Assembly: GCA_047975545.1 (NCBI GenBank)
Contig: JBKEDS010000008.1
Coordinates: forward strand, 156,577 to 220,576
Direction: 5' to 3'
Source: JBKEDS01 sp047975545
GTDB lineage: Bacteria; Bacteroidota; Bacteroidia; Flavobacteriales; Flavobacteriaceae
DNA length: 64,000 nucleotides
This document shows positions 20,354 through 29,960 of the stretch, piece by piece (position 1 is the stretch's first letter; every line of letters starts with the position of its first letter). Below the pieces are notes generated by a model. It had not been told where the DNA came from and ran no database searches. It was given only the letters and a program-made list of their open reading frames with translations. A program made the translations under genes and the position numbers.

Positions 20354-21273
20354 TATTTTGTTTTGCTTTCTTCTATTAAACCGTTTAACACCGCTTCGGA
20401 AATTGTGGTTATAGTACCGTGCTTGTGGCCTTCGGGAAGTTTTATATTGGCGGTTATGTCTTCAAAAGTTTTAAAATTTGAAGTTCGTACCGCTTTATAA
20501 TTTTTTTCACCGTAATTATCGAAATAAATTAAATACTCTTCGTCCTGTTTTAAAACCGTTGGCCCTTCGGACAGGAAACCCGAAAAAGGCTCAGATATGT
20601 TTTCAAAAGGCCCGAGAGCCGATTTACCAAAGGCTACTTTTAAATTTCGCATGGGGCGCGTGTTGTCCTTCAACACCAAAACGTAATCGTTTTTGTTGCG
20701 CTTAACAATAACGCAGTCGATTACACTAAAGCCGGGATTAAAAAATAATTTTGTTTCGGAAAAAGTTTTAAAATCCTTGGTGGTTACGTAATACATGCGA
20801 TGGTTGTTTTCCTCTTCCTCCTCGCCTTTTTCGTAACGAAACGGAATGGTCGATGCCCAGATGATAATGTATTGGTCGGCTTCGTCATCATAAAACAATT
20901 CGGGTGCCCAAACGTTAACCACCTCGGGTTCGTTTGCCATAACGGGAACATACTGCTGTTCGTCCCACTGTATTAAATCTTTGGAGTTGGCATAACCAAA
21001 ACCGTTGCCGCCACGCCATTCGGTGGTCCAAACCATGTGGTAAATGCCATTTTTCCCTTTAATTATAGAGGGGTCGCGCATAATGCCACTTACCCCGACT
21101 TCGGGTTTTAAATACGGGCCTTTTAAATCGTTCCAATGGCAACCATCGGTACTGTACGCCAAATACAAGCCATCGGTGGCGGGCTCGCGAAACGACGTGA
21201 ACAAGTAAGCCTCTTTTTTTTCGGCACAGCCCAATGCTATTAAAGCTACAATAAAAACCAGTAGTTTTTGCAT
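20353..21273 (-). CDS. GH43 family glycosidase (arabinofuranosidase/xylosidase type), lipoprotein
   Basis: The 306-residue lipoprotein (IVALIALGCAEKK) is a single five-bladed propeller. The GH43 acidic triad can be placed: base Asp in GIMRDPSI, pKa-modulating Asp in SVIDCVIV, and acid Glu in LSEGPTVL. NVWAPELFYDD is another typical GH43 stretch. The family mostly removes alpha-L-arabinofuranose or beta-xylose. RG-II and attached arabinan carry such arabinoses, but the substrate is inferred from context. It is flanked 1 bp away by the GH28 gene upstream and is coupled by TAATG to the propeller gene downstream. Its length is short for GH43 and leaves no room for an accessory domain. Confidence 0.8.
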   Translation of the reverse strand: MQKLLVFIVALIALGCAEKKEAYLFTSFREPATDGLYLAYSTDGCHWNDLKGPYLKPEVGVSGIMRDPSIIKGKNGIYHMVWTTEWRGGNGFGYANSKDLIQWDEQQYVPVMANEPEVVNVWAPELFYDDEADQYIIIWASTIPFRYEKGEEEEENNHRMYYVTTKDFKTFSETKLFFNPGFSVIDCVIVKRNKNDYVLVLKDNTRPMRNLKVAFGKSALGPFENISEPFSGFLSEGPTVLKQDEEYLIYFDNYGEKNYKAVRTSNFKTFEDITANIKLPEGHKHGTITTISEAVLNGLIEESKTK

Positions 21274-21274
21274 A

Positions 21275-22852
21275 TTATTCTATGGTTATTTCGGTTTTTA
21301 CGCTCTTCTCTTTTTCCAATATTTTTTTTACGTTGGAAAACACGTTGCTTTTTAAGTAAATATTTTCGGTTTTAGCGCCTTCAACTTTTAAAAACACGTC
21401 GGTTTTATACATGGGAAAATTATTGTTTACCATTATGTTGGACACGTTTTTGAGCTTGATAAGTGCTTCGCCGTCCAAAGGTTTTTCCGATGAAACGTTA
21501 TCTAAAATAATGTTTTTGGAGTCTTCAATTTCGAACGAAGCCCCAATTGTAGTACTTATTTTTACATCGTGAAATTCGATATCGGTAGCGGTATTTACGT
21601 TAAAGCCTTCCTTGGCTTCGATATTAATATTTGAAAACGTTACTTTATGGATAGGCATTTCAGGGATTCCCAGGATACGCCCTGCGGTATTAACATTGGT
21701 TCCGGTAACATTGCTGACATGGATGTTCCTGAAAATGGGCGTTTCTTCGGTTACAGGGCCTTCAACCGTATTTTTATCGTAAAACAAATTGAGCATAAAG
21801 GCTTCTTTTTTAATGTTGTTCATTACCACGTTGCTTACCCGAATGTCCTCGACCACACCGCCACGACCTCTTGCCGCCTTTAAACGGATGCCCCTATCGG
21901 TACCATCGAACACACAATTGGATATGGTTATTTTTTTAATCCCGCCCGACATTTCGCTGCCTATTACCACGCCGCCGTGCCCGCTTAGCATGGTGCAATT
22001 GGTAATGGTTACATTTTCGGTTGGGGTGGCCCATTTGCGGCCATCGGCATCGCGGCCCGACTTAATGGTAATGCAATCGTCGCCCACGCTAATATGGCAA
22101 TTGGAAATATGCACATTTTTACACGAGGTTGGATTTATGCCATCGGTATTGGGCGAATAGGGATTGAAAATGGTAACGTTATCGACCGTAACGTTGTCGC
22201 AAAACGCCGGATTAATGGTCCAAAATGGCGAATTTTGAATGGTTACACCTTCAATTTTAATATTTTTACATTGAAATGCCTGAAACAACGGCGGCCTGTG
22301 AAACAAATAACTTCGCGTACGTTTGTAATAATCGGCCGTTATAATATGGCTATTGGCTTCCTCGGTCATTTTTTGGTATTTGGTAGGTTCCAATTTTTCC
22401 TTGGCCGACTCGATTCGCCAAATTTCCTTCCACCATGCTTCGCCCTGCCCATCGATTGTACCGCGCCCCGTAATGGTAACATTTTCAGCATCTCGGGCAT
22501 GTAATAAAGGCTTAAAGGTTTGTATTACGGTGCCTTCCCAACGCACTTCGGTAAACGGCAAATAGTGGTCGAAGTTGGTGGAAAATTTCAAGGTTGCACC
22601 TGCATCGATATGCAGTACAATATTGTTTTTTAAGGTTAATGCGCCCGTTAAATACTCCCCCGCGGGAAAATAAACGGTACCGCCGCCTTGGCTTTCAGCT
22701 TTGTCAATGGCATACTGAATGGCTTCGGTACACAAAACACCTTTGTTGTTTCCCCCGTGGTTTAAAATATTCAACCAACCATCATTTGCCCTACAAACCG
22801 AAATAAAGGCTGTTATAATGGTAATACTTAGGGTTAAAATTATCTTCTTCAT
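21275..22852 (-). CDS. GH28 polygalacturonase-family enzyme
   Basis: The right-handed beta-helix enzyme has all four GH28 signatures. These are NTDGIN (Asp237), GDDC (Asp258/Asp259), GHGG (His292) and RGIRLK (Arg323/Lys325), numbered from ATG 22850-22852. That start gives a clean signal peptide (MKKIILTLSITIITAFISVCRA). An in-frame ATG at 22891 would overlap the upstream GH140 gene. The protein is 525 residues with the usual N-terminal GGNNKGVLCTEAIQYAIDKA segment. GH28 members hydrolyse alpha-1,4-galacturonic acid bonds or terminal galacturonic acid. Here it would trim the homogalacturonan backbone or the GalA branches of RG-II. It lies between GH140 (11 bp upstream) and GH43 (1 bp downstream). 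Confidence 0.93.
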   Translation of the reverse strand: MKKIILTLSITIITAFISVCRANDGWLNILNHGGNNKGVLCTEAIQYAIDKAESQGGGTVYFPAGEYLTGALTLKNNIVLHIDAGATLKFSTNFDHYLPFTEVRWEGTVIQTFKPLLHARDAENVTITGRGTIDGQGEAWWKEIWRIESAKEKLEPTKYQKMTEEANSHIITADYYKRTRSYLFHRPPLFQAFQCKNIKIEGVTIQNSPFWTINPAFCDNVTVDNVTIFNPYSPNTDGINPTSCKNVHISNCHISVGDDCITIKSGRDADGRKWATPTENVTITNCTMLSGHGGVVIGSEMSGGIKKITISNCVFDGTDRGIRLKAARGRGGVVEDIRVSNVVMNNIKKEAFMLNLFYDKNTVEGPVTEETPIFRNIHVSNVTGTNVNTAGRILGIPEMPIHKVTFSNINIEAKEGFNVNTATDIEFHDVKISTTIGASFEIEDSKNIILDNVSSEKPLDGEALIKLKNVSNIMVNNNFPMYKTDVFLKVEGAKTENIYLKSNVFSNVKKILEKEKSVKTEITIE

Positions 22853-22863
22853 TATTTTCTTTT

Positions 22864-24294
22864 TTATTTCGAGGTTAATACCAATACCCAATCGTTACCG
22901 TCGGCTTGCTCGCCAAGTGGCTTAAAATCCTGAACGCCTTTATTTTCAACATTTCCTATTTTAGTAGTTTCGCCCGTTTTAGGGTTGTACCACGATGCTT
23001 CGACTTCGTTACCCTTTATTTTGCCCATATTCACTTTAATAGCACGCCCATTATATGTGTACAACAAGGCATAATCGTTGCCCCGTGTTGCTGCAATATG
23101 GTTATATTTTTCGCCTTGATTGGCCACTAAATCAGTGTCGGGGATTCGGTTGAAATAATCGAATTTCAGCATTAATTTTTTAAGGTGAACCATTTGCGTC
23201 GCGCCCAAATCGTTAAGAGCATTTACCCAGTAGGTTTTGCTTCCGTAGGCTTCGGGCTTGGTGTGGTTTTCGTGCATTTGCATAATATGGTTATTACCGT
23301 AGGTAAAGCCCGCCGCACCCGCAAACACCGACCAATAGGCATAGCGGCGCAAATCGTTATCGTTCCAAAGTGGCTGCAGGGTATCGTGCAAGCCTTGTGG
23401 AATACCTTCGTACGAAGGTTCGCCGTCTAAAGTTGGTTTTATTGGTTTTAAGTTGAAATCGACTCGAACGTATTTGTAATTATCCTCGCCATAAGCACGT
23501 TCGGTATCGTCTTGGTCGTAACGTCGGTGACCGGATTGGAACATGTTGAAATCCAACCAATTTTCGTTATGGAAATCGTCGGACGAGTCGGTTCTTCCCC
23601 TTGGGTGAAAGGTTACCAATCGTTCGGGATTAGCTGTTTTTAATATGCTTCCAATAGCATTCCATATTTCGGTGTTTTTATTTCCAAAGGTATCGCCTCC
23701 ATTGAGCCAAATAATATTATCGTGGTTTTTAAAGCGCTCGGCTAAAAAACGGGCATAGGTTTTTGCTTGCTCCAAGGTTACTTCGCCATCGCTTACCGGC
23801 GAGCCCCAAACCGGTACCATACCAAGGTATAAACCTTCTTCCTTGGCAATGCCCAAAGTATAATCGATATGATCCCAAAAATCGTAGGCTTGGGCATTAT
23901 TAAAATTGTTGCCTTCGGTTACCAAAGGCTTCGACAAATCCTTTGCCACCAAAGCCGAATCGCCATAAACATTGGCCACGCCAAGGGAATGTACCGTCAT
24001 GATTTGGATAACATTATAGCCTTTTTCCTTTCTATCCTTAAAATACACTTTTATTTCGTCGCGGTTAAGTTTATTAAAGGCCAGCCAGCCCGTATCGCCC
24101 AACCAAAAAAACGGTTTTCCGTCTTCGGTTTGAAAATAATGCCCATTATCGGACACTTTTATTCTTGGTGTTTTTTTGGTTTCTTCAACCTGTTGCATTT
24201 GTGGCTTGCTGCTTTGTTTTTCTTTACAGGAAAACACCAAACAAACAACTGCTGCAATGGCTAAAATCTTGGAAATTTTAATTGCTTTGCTCAT
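22864..24294 (-). CDS. GH140-like apiosidase (DUF4038 TIM barrel plus collagen-binding-like C-terminal domain), lipoprotein
   Basis: The 476-residue lipoprotein (AIAAVVCLVFSC) begins its catalytic domain with ISDNGHYF-type wording, KVSDNGHYFQTEDGKPFFWLGDTGW, which marks the DUF4038 family. Likely catalytic residues are Asp201 in WLNGGD and Glu292 in LDGEPSYEG. The last 90 or so residues form a small beta domain (HIAATRGNDYALLYTYNGR, ASWYNPKTGET). GH140 is the family of the RG-II apiosidase that cuts apiose from the galacturonan backbone and thereby frees the large side chains. It is therefore the best single marker that this locus addresses RG-II. It starts 10 bp after the beta-helix/DUF6298 gene stop and is followed by GH28. 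Confidence 0.86.
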   Translation of the reverse strand: MSKAIKISKILAIAAVVCLVFSCKEKQSSKPQMQQVEETKKTPRIKVSDNGHYFQTEDGKPFFWLGDTGWLAFNKLNRDEIKVYFKDRKEKGYNVIQIMTVHSLGVANVYGDSALVAKDLSKPLVTEGNNFNNAQAYDFWDHIDYTLGIAKEEGLYLGMVPVWGSPVSDGEVTLEQAKTYARFLAERFKNHDNIIWLNGGDTFGNKNTEIWNAIGSILKTANPERLVTFHPRGRTDSSDDFHNENWLDFNMFQSGHRRYDQDDTERAYGEDNYKYVRVDFNLKPIKPTLDGEPSYEGIPQGLHDTLQPLWNDNDLRRYAYWSVFAGAAGFTYGNNHIMQMHENHTKPEAYGSKTYWVNALNDLGATQMVHLKKLMLKFDYFNRIPDTDLVANQGEKYNHIAATRGNDYALLYTYNGRAIKVNMGKIKGNEVEASWYNPKTGETTKIGNVENKGVQDFKPLGEQADGNDWVLVLTSK

Positions 24295-24304
24295 TTTTTC
24301 AATC

Positions 24305-27300
24305 TTATATTTTTGTTATAAACAATACTCTCGCCGCTTTATTAGGCACGATAAGGGTTTGACTTGTTTTTCCTTTTAGAAATACTTCTGAAATAGTATT
24401 TCCCGTTTCGGCATTTATCCAATAGGCTTTATATTTTCCACTATAATCGATTAAGTTTATCGTTACCGAATTGGTTTCTTTTAGATAAAACAGATAAGCC
24501 TTTCCGGGATTTTCCAAAGTCCAAAAACTACTATTATAATTTCCCGACTTTAAAGGTTTCATTTGGGTAATGGCCTTATAAAACCCCTCAACTTGAACAT
24601 GTGGAATATTAGCCAACGAACCGCCCGCCATTAACACTGCCCATCCCAATCGGGGTGCTGCATTTGTAGTGTACAAAACGGCTTTATCGGGGTAGGCGTT
24701 GCGATACTCGCTAACCGCCCTGTACGCTTGGGTTTCGGTTTCCTTGCCTACTTTCATGTTTCGGGCGTGTTGGCGGGGCGCTAAGTTTTTACCGCCTTCG
24801 GGAGCATAAACCGAGCCATCTTCTTTATAATGCCAATACCGAATATCGATAACGCCGACTGTTTTTTCCCGTTCGGAATCCTTCAAAATAGCATCCTGAA
24901 CATCTTTTGTGGCGCTTAAACCAATGAGCTGTTTTTTATCTGCTTGATCCTCCCATTTTTTAACCTCATCTAACCAAAACTGCATAAAGTGAAGCGGCCC
25001 CGTGTATTCGGCACTTGTTAGCTGAATAACATTACTGTTAGCCCCAAAATTTTCTAACGATTTTTTAATGAAGCCCTGATGAAGTTTTTTTCGATTTTCG
25101 TTGGTAATATCGTAAAACTGTTCGGCCATAAAAATACGTTTATCGCCCGCATATGGTGGTGGTTCGGGAAAATCGGTACTGTTAATATTATTGGCCGAGC
25201 GCCACGGCGAACTGGACCAATGCGCTCCGGCCTCTAAAATATTATGTTGAAAATACTGCTGATTAATTAACATTTGCCCCTCGGTTTCGGCCAAGTTGGC
25301 AAATTGGCTTAACCGCTGCCAATACCAAGCATTATACTGGGTTAAATCGTATTTGCTTAGCCCATCCCAAGCCAAGTCCTTACCGCTTCTGGCAAAAGGC
25401 TGCTCGTAAAATGGTGGCCAAACATCGGCATCGATACGGCGCACCCGTTCGTGGTCGTCCATACGGCGCTCGTACCACAGGCCGTAATTGTGTTCTAAAC
25501 CAATGATATTGTTAACCTTAAAGTACTGTACAACTTCATCTAAATTATCGGTGAACCCAGTTCCTGTCCTGCCGGGTGCAAAACGGGTAATGTGCGGGGT
25601 TGCCTTGGACACATCATAATCGCGAAGGCTGCCGCGCCACCACATAACATTGGCTTTCTTTCCCGCAACAATTTTATTATTGAAGGTTATCCAACCATTT
25701 TCAATTTTAAATTTGGCGGTTTGCTTTTCTTCTTCTTTATTTAAAGATTTGAATTTTACCGAATTGATATTCGTAACATTTTTAAAACTGGTAGGAATTT
25801 TAATTTCCCTTGAAACCGTACTTATCCAATCGGGCAAACTAACAACATTGTTATAGGCGGCTTGGGTTAGTTCGGCTGCCTGCTCTATTGAAGGGCTTGA
25901 GGTTGGTTCCGAACCCATATCAAATATATAAGGATTTGTGGGTAAACTTCCCAAACGATTTTCCAATAAGGCATAAAACAAACTTCTTGGGGCTATGTGG
26001 TTATTTACATCTTTCCAGATGCCATTGCCCGCCATGATACCTGCCCAAACGCCAAAGGCCCAGTTTTGGGCTGTTGGCGGACTGTAACAATCGATTTGCG
26101 ATGCCGAAGTTTCCCAAATAACGCTATTGGCCGCCGTCCAACCTGCCCCCCTGCCTTTTTGTTCGCGGTTATTGTAACTTATGGCTTGCCCGTCCACATA
26201 CGAAACGTCGAACAAAACGCCCGTTGCCCAACTGCCAATAGCCCCGCTATTGCTATAAGGCAAATACGATTGGCATTGTACAAATGCGTTGGGGCCAGTC
26301 GTTCCAAAACCACCCACGGCAAAATCGTGGTAGCCGTATTCGGAATAACACCTTTGAAAAAGGGTTTGTTGCCCTTCGGTATAAAACGTATGCCTGCGAA
26401 ATGCTGCAATTTCCGAAACGGGTTTGGTTGCCATACAGTCTTCAACCGTTATTTGTTGTGCCGTTTTTAATAGCGATACTGCCCCGCCCGCAAAATGTTT
26501 AAAGCTAACTTGGCGTACCCAAGCATTTTTAATATTGCCCATGGTAATGCCAAACCAACGATGGGCTTCGTCTTTTAAATTAGCGTCGTTAAATGCTGAT
26601 TTTAGGGTTAAATTTTCAATACCAACTTGTTCTATTCTGCCTTGCCACGTGTATGTAACGGCAATGGCCTTACCGTAGTTTTGATTTAAGGCCATGGTTA
26701 GCGGGGCATTTAGCTTTATCGTATTGCCATCAATTTGTGTTACCCGTCTATTCCATGTTATGTCCCAATCGCGGGATTTCCAACCAATCCATCCGGTTTC
26801 GCCACCAAAAAAATCCATTTTTAGTGTATTAATCCATGTATCGGTTAGGGGTTGTTTAATAAGAATTTCATCGGAAGGCTTTAATATTTTGGCACTTGAA
26901 AGTTGAATGCTTTGCGTACCCAAAGGTGTATAAGCTGTTTCAACTTGCAGTGTATCGCCATAAACCCTGTTATCAACGCCGAGAACACTTATAATAGCTT
27001 CCCGCCTTAGGCCCGTACCCAAAATAACAGTTTCGTCCTGTAAATTTCCGCTGCCCCGCAACACCACGCCCGAGGTTTTTAGGTAAAGCGTTCCTTTAAT
27101 TTTAAAAACGCCTTTATCCAACAACACGGCACCACGAAAACCGAAGGCATCGGGCTTTAGTGCGCTTACGTAATCGATGGCGTTTTGTATGGTATTGGTG
27201 GCATCATTGTTTTGCTGCGGTACAAAAATTTTATTTTCAATGGTTGGGATGGCTTTTTCGGAAGCCATATAACCTGCATACGAAAAATCGGGAATTTGGT

Positions 27301-27442
27301 TACCAAGGCTATCGGTTACAAGTTCAACTTTTCCCGATTTGTTTTTTTGAATATCGGGGAAAGCATTTTGAGCCACAACAAACTGAAACGATACGGTTAG
27401 AACGCTTATTAAAGTTGTGATATGTTTGATAGGGTTTGGCAT
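24305..27442 (-). CDS. Large parallel beta-helix protein fused to DUF6298-type domain (possible GH139/GH141-like fucosidase)
   Basis: The 1045-residue secreted protein has a signal peptide (TLISVLTVSFQFVVAQ). Residues about 55-500 are a right-handed parallel beta-helix (NTIQNAIDYVSAL, GVVLRGSGNLQDETVI, VGIENLTLKS, NIKNAWVRQVSFKHFAGGAV). After a linker, residues about 600-1040 form a DUF6298-type domain with TIM-barrel-like stretches (RFAPGRTGTGFTDNLDEVVQYF, IGLEHNYGLWYERRMDDHERVRRID, IQLTSAEYTGPLHF). The end is a small beta domain (KAYLFYLKETNSVTI). The fucosidase families GH139 and GH141 occur in the RG-II system and at least one is beta-helical. Placement among them is a guess. It is adjacent to PL1 (22 bp upstream) and GH140 (10 bp downstream). 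Confidence 0.55.
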   Translation of the reverse strand: MPNPIKHITTLISVLTVSFQFVVAQNAFPDIQKNKSGKVELVTDSLGNQIPDFSYAGYMASEKAIPTIENKIFVPQQNNDATNTIQNAIDYVSALKPDAFGFRGAVLLDKGVFKIKGTLYLKTSGVVLRGSGNLQDETVILGTGLRREAIISVLGVDNRVYGDTLQVETAYTPLGTQSIQLSSAKILKPSDEILIKQPLTDTWINTLKMDFFGGETGWIGWKSRDWDITWNRRVTQIDGNTIKLNAPLTMALNQNYGKAIAVTYTWQGRIEQVGIENLTLKSAFNDANLKDEAHRWFGITMGNIKNAWVRQVSFKHFAGGAVSLLKTAQQITVEDCMATKPVSEIAAFRRHTFYTEGQQTLFQRCYSEYGYHDFAVGGFGTTGPNAFVQCQSYLPYSNSGAIGSWATGVLFDVSYVDGQAISYNNREQKGRGAGWTAANSVIWETSASQIDCYSPPTAQNWAFGVWAGIMAGNGIWKDVNNHIAPRSLFYALLENRLGSLPTNPYIFDMGSEPTSSPSIEQAAELTQAAYNNVVSLPDWISTVSREIKIPTSFKNVTNINSVKFKSLNKEEEKQTAKFKIENGWITFNNKIVAGKKANVMWWRGSLRDYDVSKATPHITRFAPGRTGTGFTDNLDEVVQYFKVNNIIGLEHNYGLWYERRMDDHERVRRIDADVWPPFYEQPFARSGKDLAWDGLSKYDLTQYNAWYWQRLSQFANLAETEGQMLINQQYFQHNILEAGAHWSSSPWRSANNINSTDFPEPPPYAGDKRIFMAEQFYDITNENRKKLHQGFIKKSLENFGANSNVIQLTSAEYTGPLHFMQFWLDEVKKWEDQADKKQLIGLSATKDVQDAILKDSEREKTVGVIDIRYWHYKEDGSVYAPEGGKNLAPRQHARNMKVGKETETQAYRAVSEYRNAYPDKAVLYTTNAAPRLGWAVLMAGGSLANIPHVQVEGFYKAITQMKPLKSGNYNSSFWTLENPGKAYLFYLKETNSVTINLIDYSGKYKAYWINAETGNTISEVFLKGKTSQTLIVPNKAARVLFITKI

Positions 27443-27464
27443 AAAAACTATACATCCTAATTTA

Positions 27465-29159
27465 TTATTGCAACAGGCTTTTTACGTTGTCCAGTGTATC
27501 GGTATTGTTTTCGGCTTTGGTCCAATCGACCCGTTTTTTGGGATTTATCCCGTTAAAATATTTTTCGATATTGGTATAGCCATCGCCATTTAAATCCGTA
27601 TTGGCGTCGGAAGCGTTATTTGGGTCTAAACCATATTTTTTTTCCCATTTATCGGGTATGCCATCGTTATCGGAATCGGCATAGGACGTACCCTTATATT
27701 CAGGATAACCACCTACTTGATCGGGATGGGTTATAATACCCTGTTTATACGAATCGGCAGGCAATCGGCGATTAACAAATTCTTTTCCAATGGTATTTTC
27801 CAAGCCTTCTTTATATTCAATCTTACCACTTTTTACTTGTTCGATAATCCGTTTATCCACGGCATCGCGCTTTGGTATGGTTGCCCCAACATTGTTTAAA
27901 ACAAATTTATAGGCTTCTTCGGCATCCATAATAGTTAAATAAGGCATAGCAAAAGGTTTTTTTTGTTTTACCAGTTGTAAATCATCCTTGGCTTCGATTA
28001 ACGAACGGTTTTCCAACTGTACGCCACCATTCCAGTTATTGGCTGTTACTTCGGGGGAGCCTTCTACATAATTACCCGAAACATAGGCACGCCCAAACGA
28101 TTTTGGCACATAATAACCCGATTCGGGCTTTAAAATACGGTACCGAATGGGTTCGTTGGTTGGCGTTATAGGTCCCGGTTTAAAATAATTATTAACAATA
28201 TTGAACATGGAACGGTAATCGCCACCATCCAGCGAACGATTCCACCAGTTAAACAGTACGTTGTTAACAAAATTAAAGCTGCCATACATGCCTATTGACG
28301 GATTTCGCGAAATATTATTAGCCCACAAGTTCCGTATAAAGGTACTGTTTAAACCGCCAATAGTACTTCCAAAAGCGTGATTGTACGTATCCAAGCCTTC
28401 GGAAGAAATGGTGTTTTGAATGGTAACGTTAACCGAGGGTAATTTTTCGCGTTTCGACTTTTCATTGGCTTGAAACATGTGGCGGTACATGGATATGTTT
28501 TCGTCCAGTCCCCAACTTACCGAACAGTGGTCGATAATAATATTGCCTATTGGGTTTCCGCCCAAGGCGTCGTCCCGCCGGGTAACATCGGTAGCTCCTC
28601 GCCTAAACCGCATGTGCCGGATAATAACATCGTGGGTATCGATTAAAACCGACTCGCCCGCCACACAAATACCATCGCCCGGGGCGGTTTGTCCCGCTAT
28701 GGTAACATAAGGCGCACGAATACTAACAGGTTTTTCAAGCCGAATTATTCCCGCTACATTAAACACAATGGTTCTGGCTCCAATGGCTTCGCAAGCCTCA
28801 CGAAACGTTCCCGCCCCACTGTCGTTAAGGCTGGTTACCACAAATATTTTTCCGCCACGACCGCCCGGCGTAAAAGCACCACCGCCTTGAGCGCCGGGAA
28901 ATGCCGGAATATCGGCTTTTATTAAGTCGGCCGGATATGCCGCCCATGGAATATAGGGGCGGCCTTGTTTTTCTTCTGCTTTAATAACATGAAAATTGGA
29001 TTCCCAAATAGCACTTAGCCTTTGTTCCTCCTTTGCCAAAATGGAATCGGTTTTAGCTTGTAACGCTTCAGGAATTTCGGGATATTGCGCTAATAACGTT
29101 TGTGCCGAAAAGCACAAAATAAAAACGGTAGTTATAGATTTGATATAATGGGGTAACAT
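27465..29159 (-). CDS. PL1 pectate lyase with C-terminal EF-hand-like repeats
   Basis: The 564-residue secreted protein starts at ATG 29157-29159 (MLPHYIKSITTVFILCFSAQTLLAQ). An in-frame ATG at 29228 would overlap the DUF3826 gene. The PL1 beta-helix begins at DIPAFPGAQGGGAFTPGGRGG and continues through GARTIVFNVAGIIRL, PYVTIAGQTAPGDG and DHCSVSWGLDEN, which carries calcium-binding acidic residues. The conserved Arg in NISRNPSIG is the likely base. The C-terminus has thrombospondin-3/EF-hand-like acidic repeats (DSDNDGIPDKWEKKYGL, DLNGDGYTNIEKY). It cleaves galacturonan by beta-elimination. It is a close paralogue of the PL1 at 29961-31664, sharing nearly the same layout throughout. Confidence 0.93.
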   Translation of the reverse strand: MLPHYIKSITTVFILCFSAQTLLAQYPEIPEALQAKTDSILAKEEQRLSAIWESNFHVIKAEEKQGRPYIPWAAYPADLIKADIPAFPGAQGGGAFTPGGRGGKIFVVTSLNDSGAGTFREACEAIGARTIVFNVAGIIRLEKPVSIRAPYVTIAGQTAPGDGICVAGESVLIDTHDVIIRHMRFRRGATDVTRRDDALGGNPIGNIIIDHCSVSWGLDENISMYRHMFQANEKSKREKLPSVNVTIQNTISSEGLDTYNHAFGSTIGGLNSTFIRNLWANNISRNPSIGMYGSFNFVNNVLFNWWNRSLDGGDYRSMFNIVNNYFKPGPITPTNEPIRYRILKPESGYYVPKSFGRAYVSGNYVEGSPEVTANNWNGGVQLENRSLIEAKDDLQLVKQKKPFAMPYLTIMDAEEAYKFVLNNVGATIPKRDAVDKRIIEQVKSGKIEYKEGLENTIGKEFVNRRLPADSYKQGIITHPDQVGGYPEYKGTSYADSDNDGIPDKWEKKYGLDPNNASDANTDLNGDGYTNIEKYFNGINPKKRVDWTKAENNTDTLDNVKSLLQ

Positions 29160-29202
29160 AATTTGTGTGTTTTTGTTAGGCGATGAAAATGGAACTGAAA
29201 AA

Positions 29203-29865
29203 CTATTCCGCTTTTTTTTGGTCTTCAATGCGTTGGTACCAGCCGTCGCGTTCTTTTTGCAAATCGTAGCCTTGGGCGGATAGGTAATTGTTTATCCGGC
29301 CTTTGTACTTACCAAACCAAGCGTGCTTTTCCTTTGACGACCCGCCGTCCATGGCATGCTCGCGTGCTTCCTTTAGGTTATTGTAAATATACGTTTTTTG
29401 TTCTTGTGTTAAGCTGGGTATCATATCCAAAAAAGCTTGGTAGGTTTTCGGCAATACGCCGTAGGTCATGCCGTCCTTAACACCTTCGATTTGGGTTTCG
29501 GTTAATTGTTTCCCTAATTTTTTTAAATATGATTTATGCAGTTTGTTAATAGACTTATCGGCTTTGGCCTTTACTTTTTCAATAGTTCTATTTTGTTTTT
29601 CTTCTGAAAGATTATCGGCTTTAACAGCTTCTATACTAATATTTCTTTCCTCTTGAATTTTACTTAAATTCCGGTATTGCTGGCCTATTATATTAGTTAC
29701 GGCTGTTTCTTTTTCAGTATTATTCAAATTTAGTTCGCTAACAATTTTGGCAGCCCGTTCGTTTGTTACTCTTATATATTCGGGGTCGGTATGTTGTTGT
29801 GCCTGTATGCTTGAAAATGCAAATACGCAAACAAGAAGGGCGAAGCTTATTTTTTTAACTAACAT
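29203..29865 (-). CDS. DUF3826 secreted protein
   Basis: The 220-residue protein has a Sec signal (KISFALLVCVFAFSSIQAQQ). The mature part is highly charged and predicted to be helical (ERAAKIVSELNLNNTEKE, IEKVKAKADKSINKLHKSYLKKLG, LTQEQKTYIYNNLKEARE). It ends with HAWFGKYKGRINNYLSAQGYD, which is characteristic of DUF3826. The biochemical role of the family is unknown to me, and it recurs in pectin loci. It lies between two PL1 paralogues, 43 bp ahead of one and 95 bp behind the other, so a role accompanying the lyases is likely. No catalytic motif is visible. Confidence 0.75.
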   Translation of the reverse strand: MLVKKISFALLVCVFAFSSIQAQQHTDPEYIRVTNERAAKIVSELNLNNTEKETAVTNIIGQQYRNLSKIQEERNISIEAVKADNLSEEKQNRTIEKVKAKADKSINKLHKSYLKKLGKQLTETQIEGVKDGMTYGVLPKTYQAFLDMIPSLTQEQKTYIYNNLKEAREHAMDGGSSKEKHAWFGKYKGRINNYLSAQGYDLQKERDGWYQRIEDQKKAE

Positions 29866-29907
29866 GTTGTTTTTATTGTTTTAGTTTGTTTAATATTTAT
29901 AACCCGA

Positions 29908-29927
29908 AAGTTTAAAATTTTAAACTT
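29908..29927. repeat. 20-bp perfect AT palindrome in the PL1-DUF3826 gap
   Basis: The sequence reads AAGTTTAAAA then its exact complement TTTTAAACTT. It sits in the 95-bp gap between the PL1 stop (29961) and the DUF3826 start (29865). A smaller inverted repeat AACCT-TAC-AGGTT lies at 29941-29953. Either could form an mRNA hairpin or bind a dimeric regulator. Neither has the U-tract of a standard terminator on the minus strand. Confidence 0.45.
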
Positions 29928-29960
29928 ACAAAGTTTCTGAAACCTTACAGGTTAATTCTT

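Noticed and set aside
22853..22891. An upstream ATG at 22891 as the start of the GH28 gene
   Set aside because: It would overlap the GH140 stop and place charged residues ahead of a clean signal peptide that starts at ATG 22850-22852.
29160..29228. A start at 29228 for the PL1 at 27465
   Set aside because: It would run into the DUF3826 coding sequence. The ATG at 29159 directly precedes a signal peptide.
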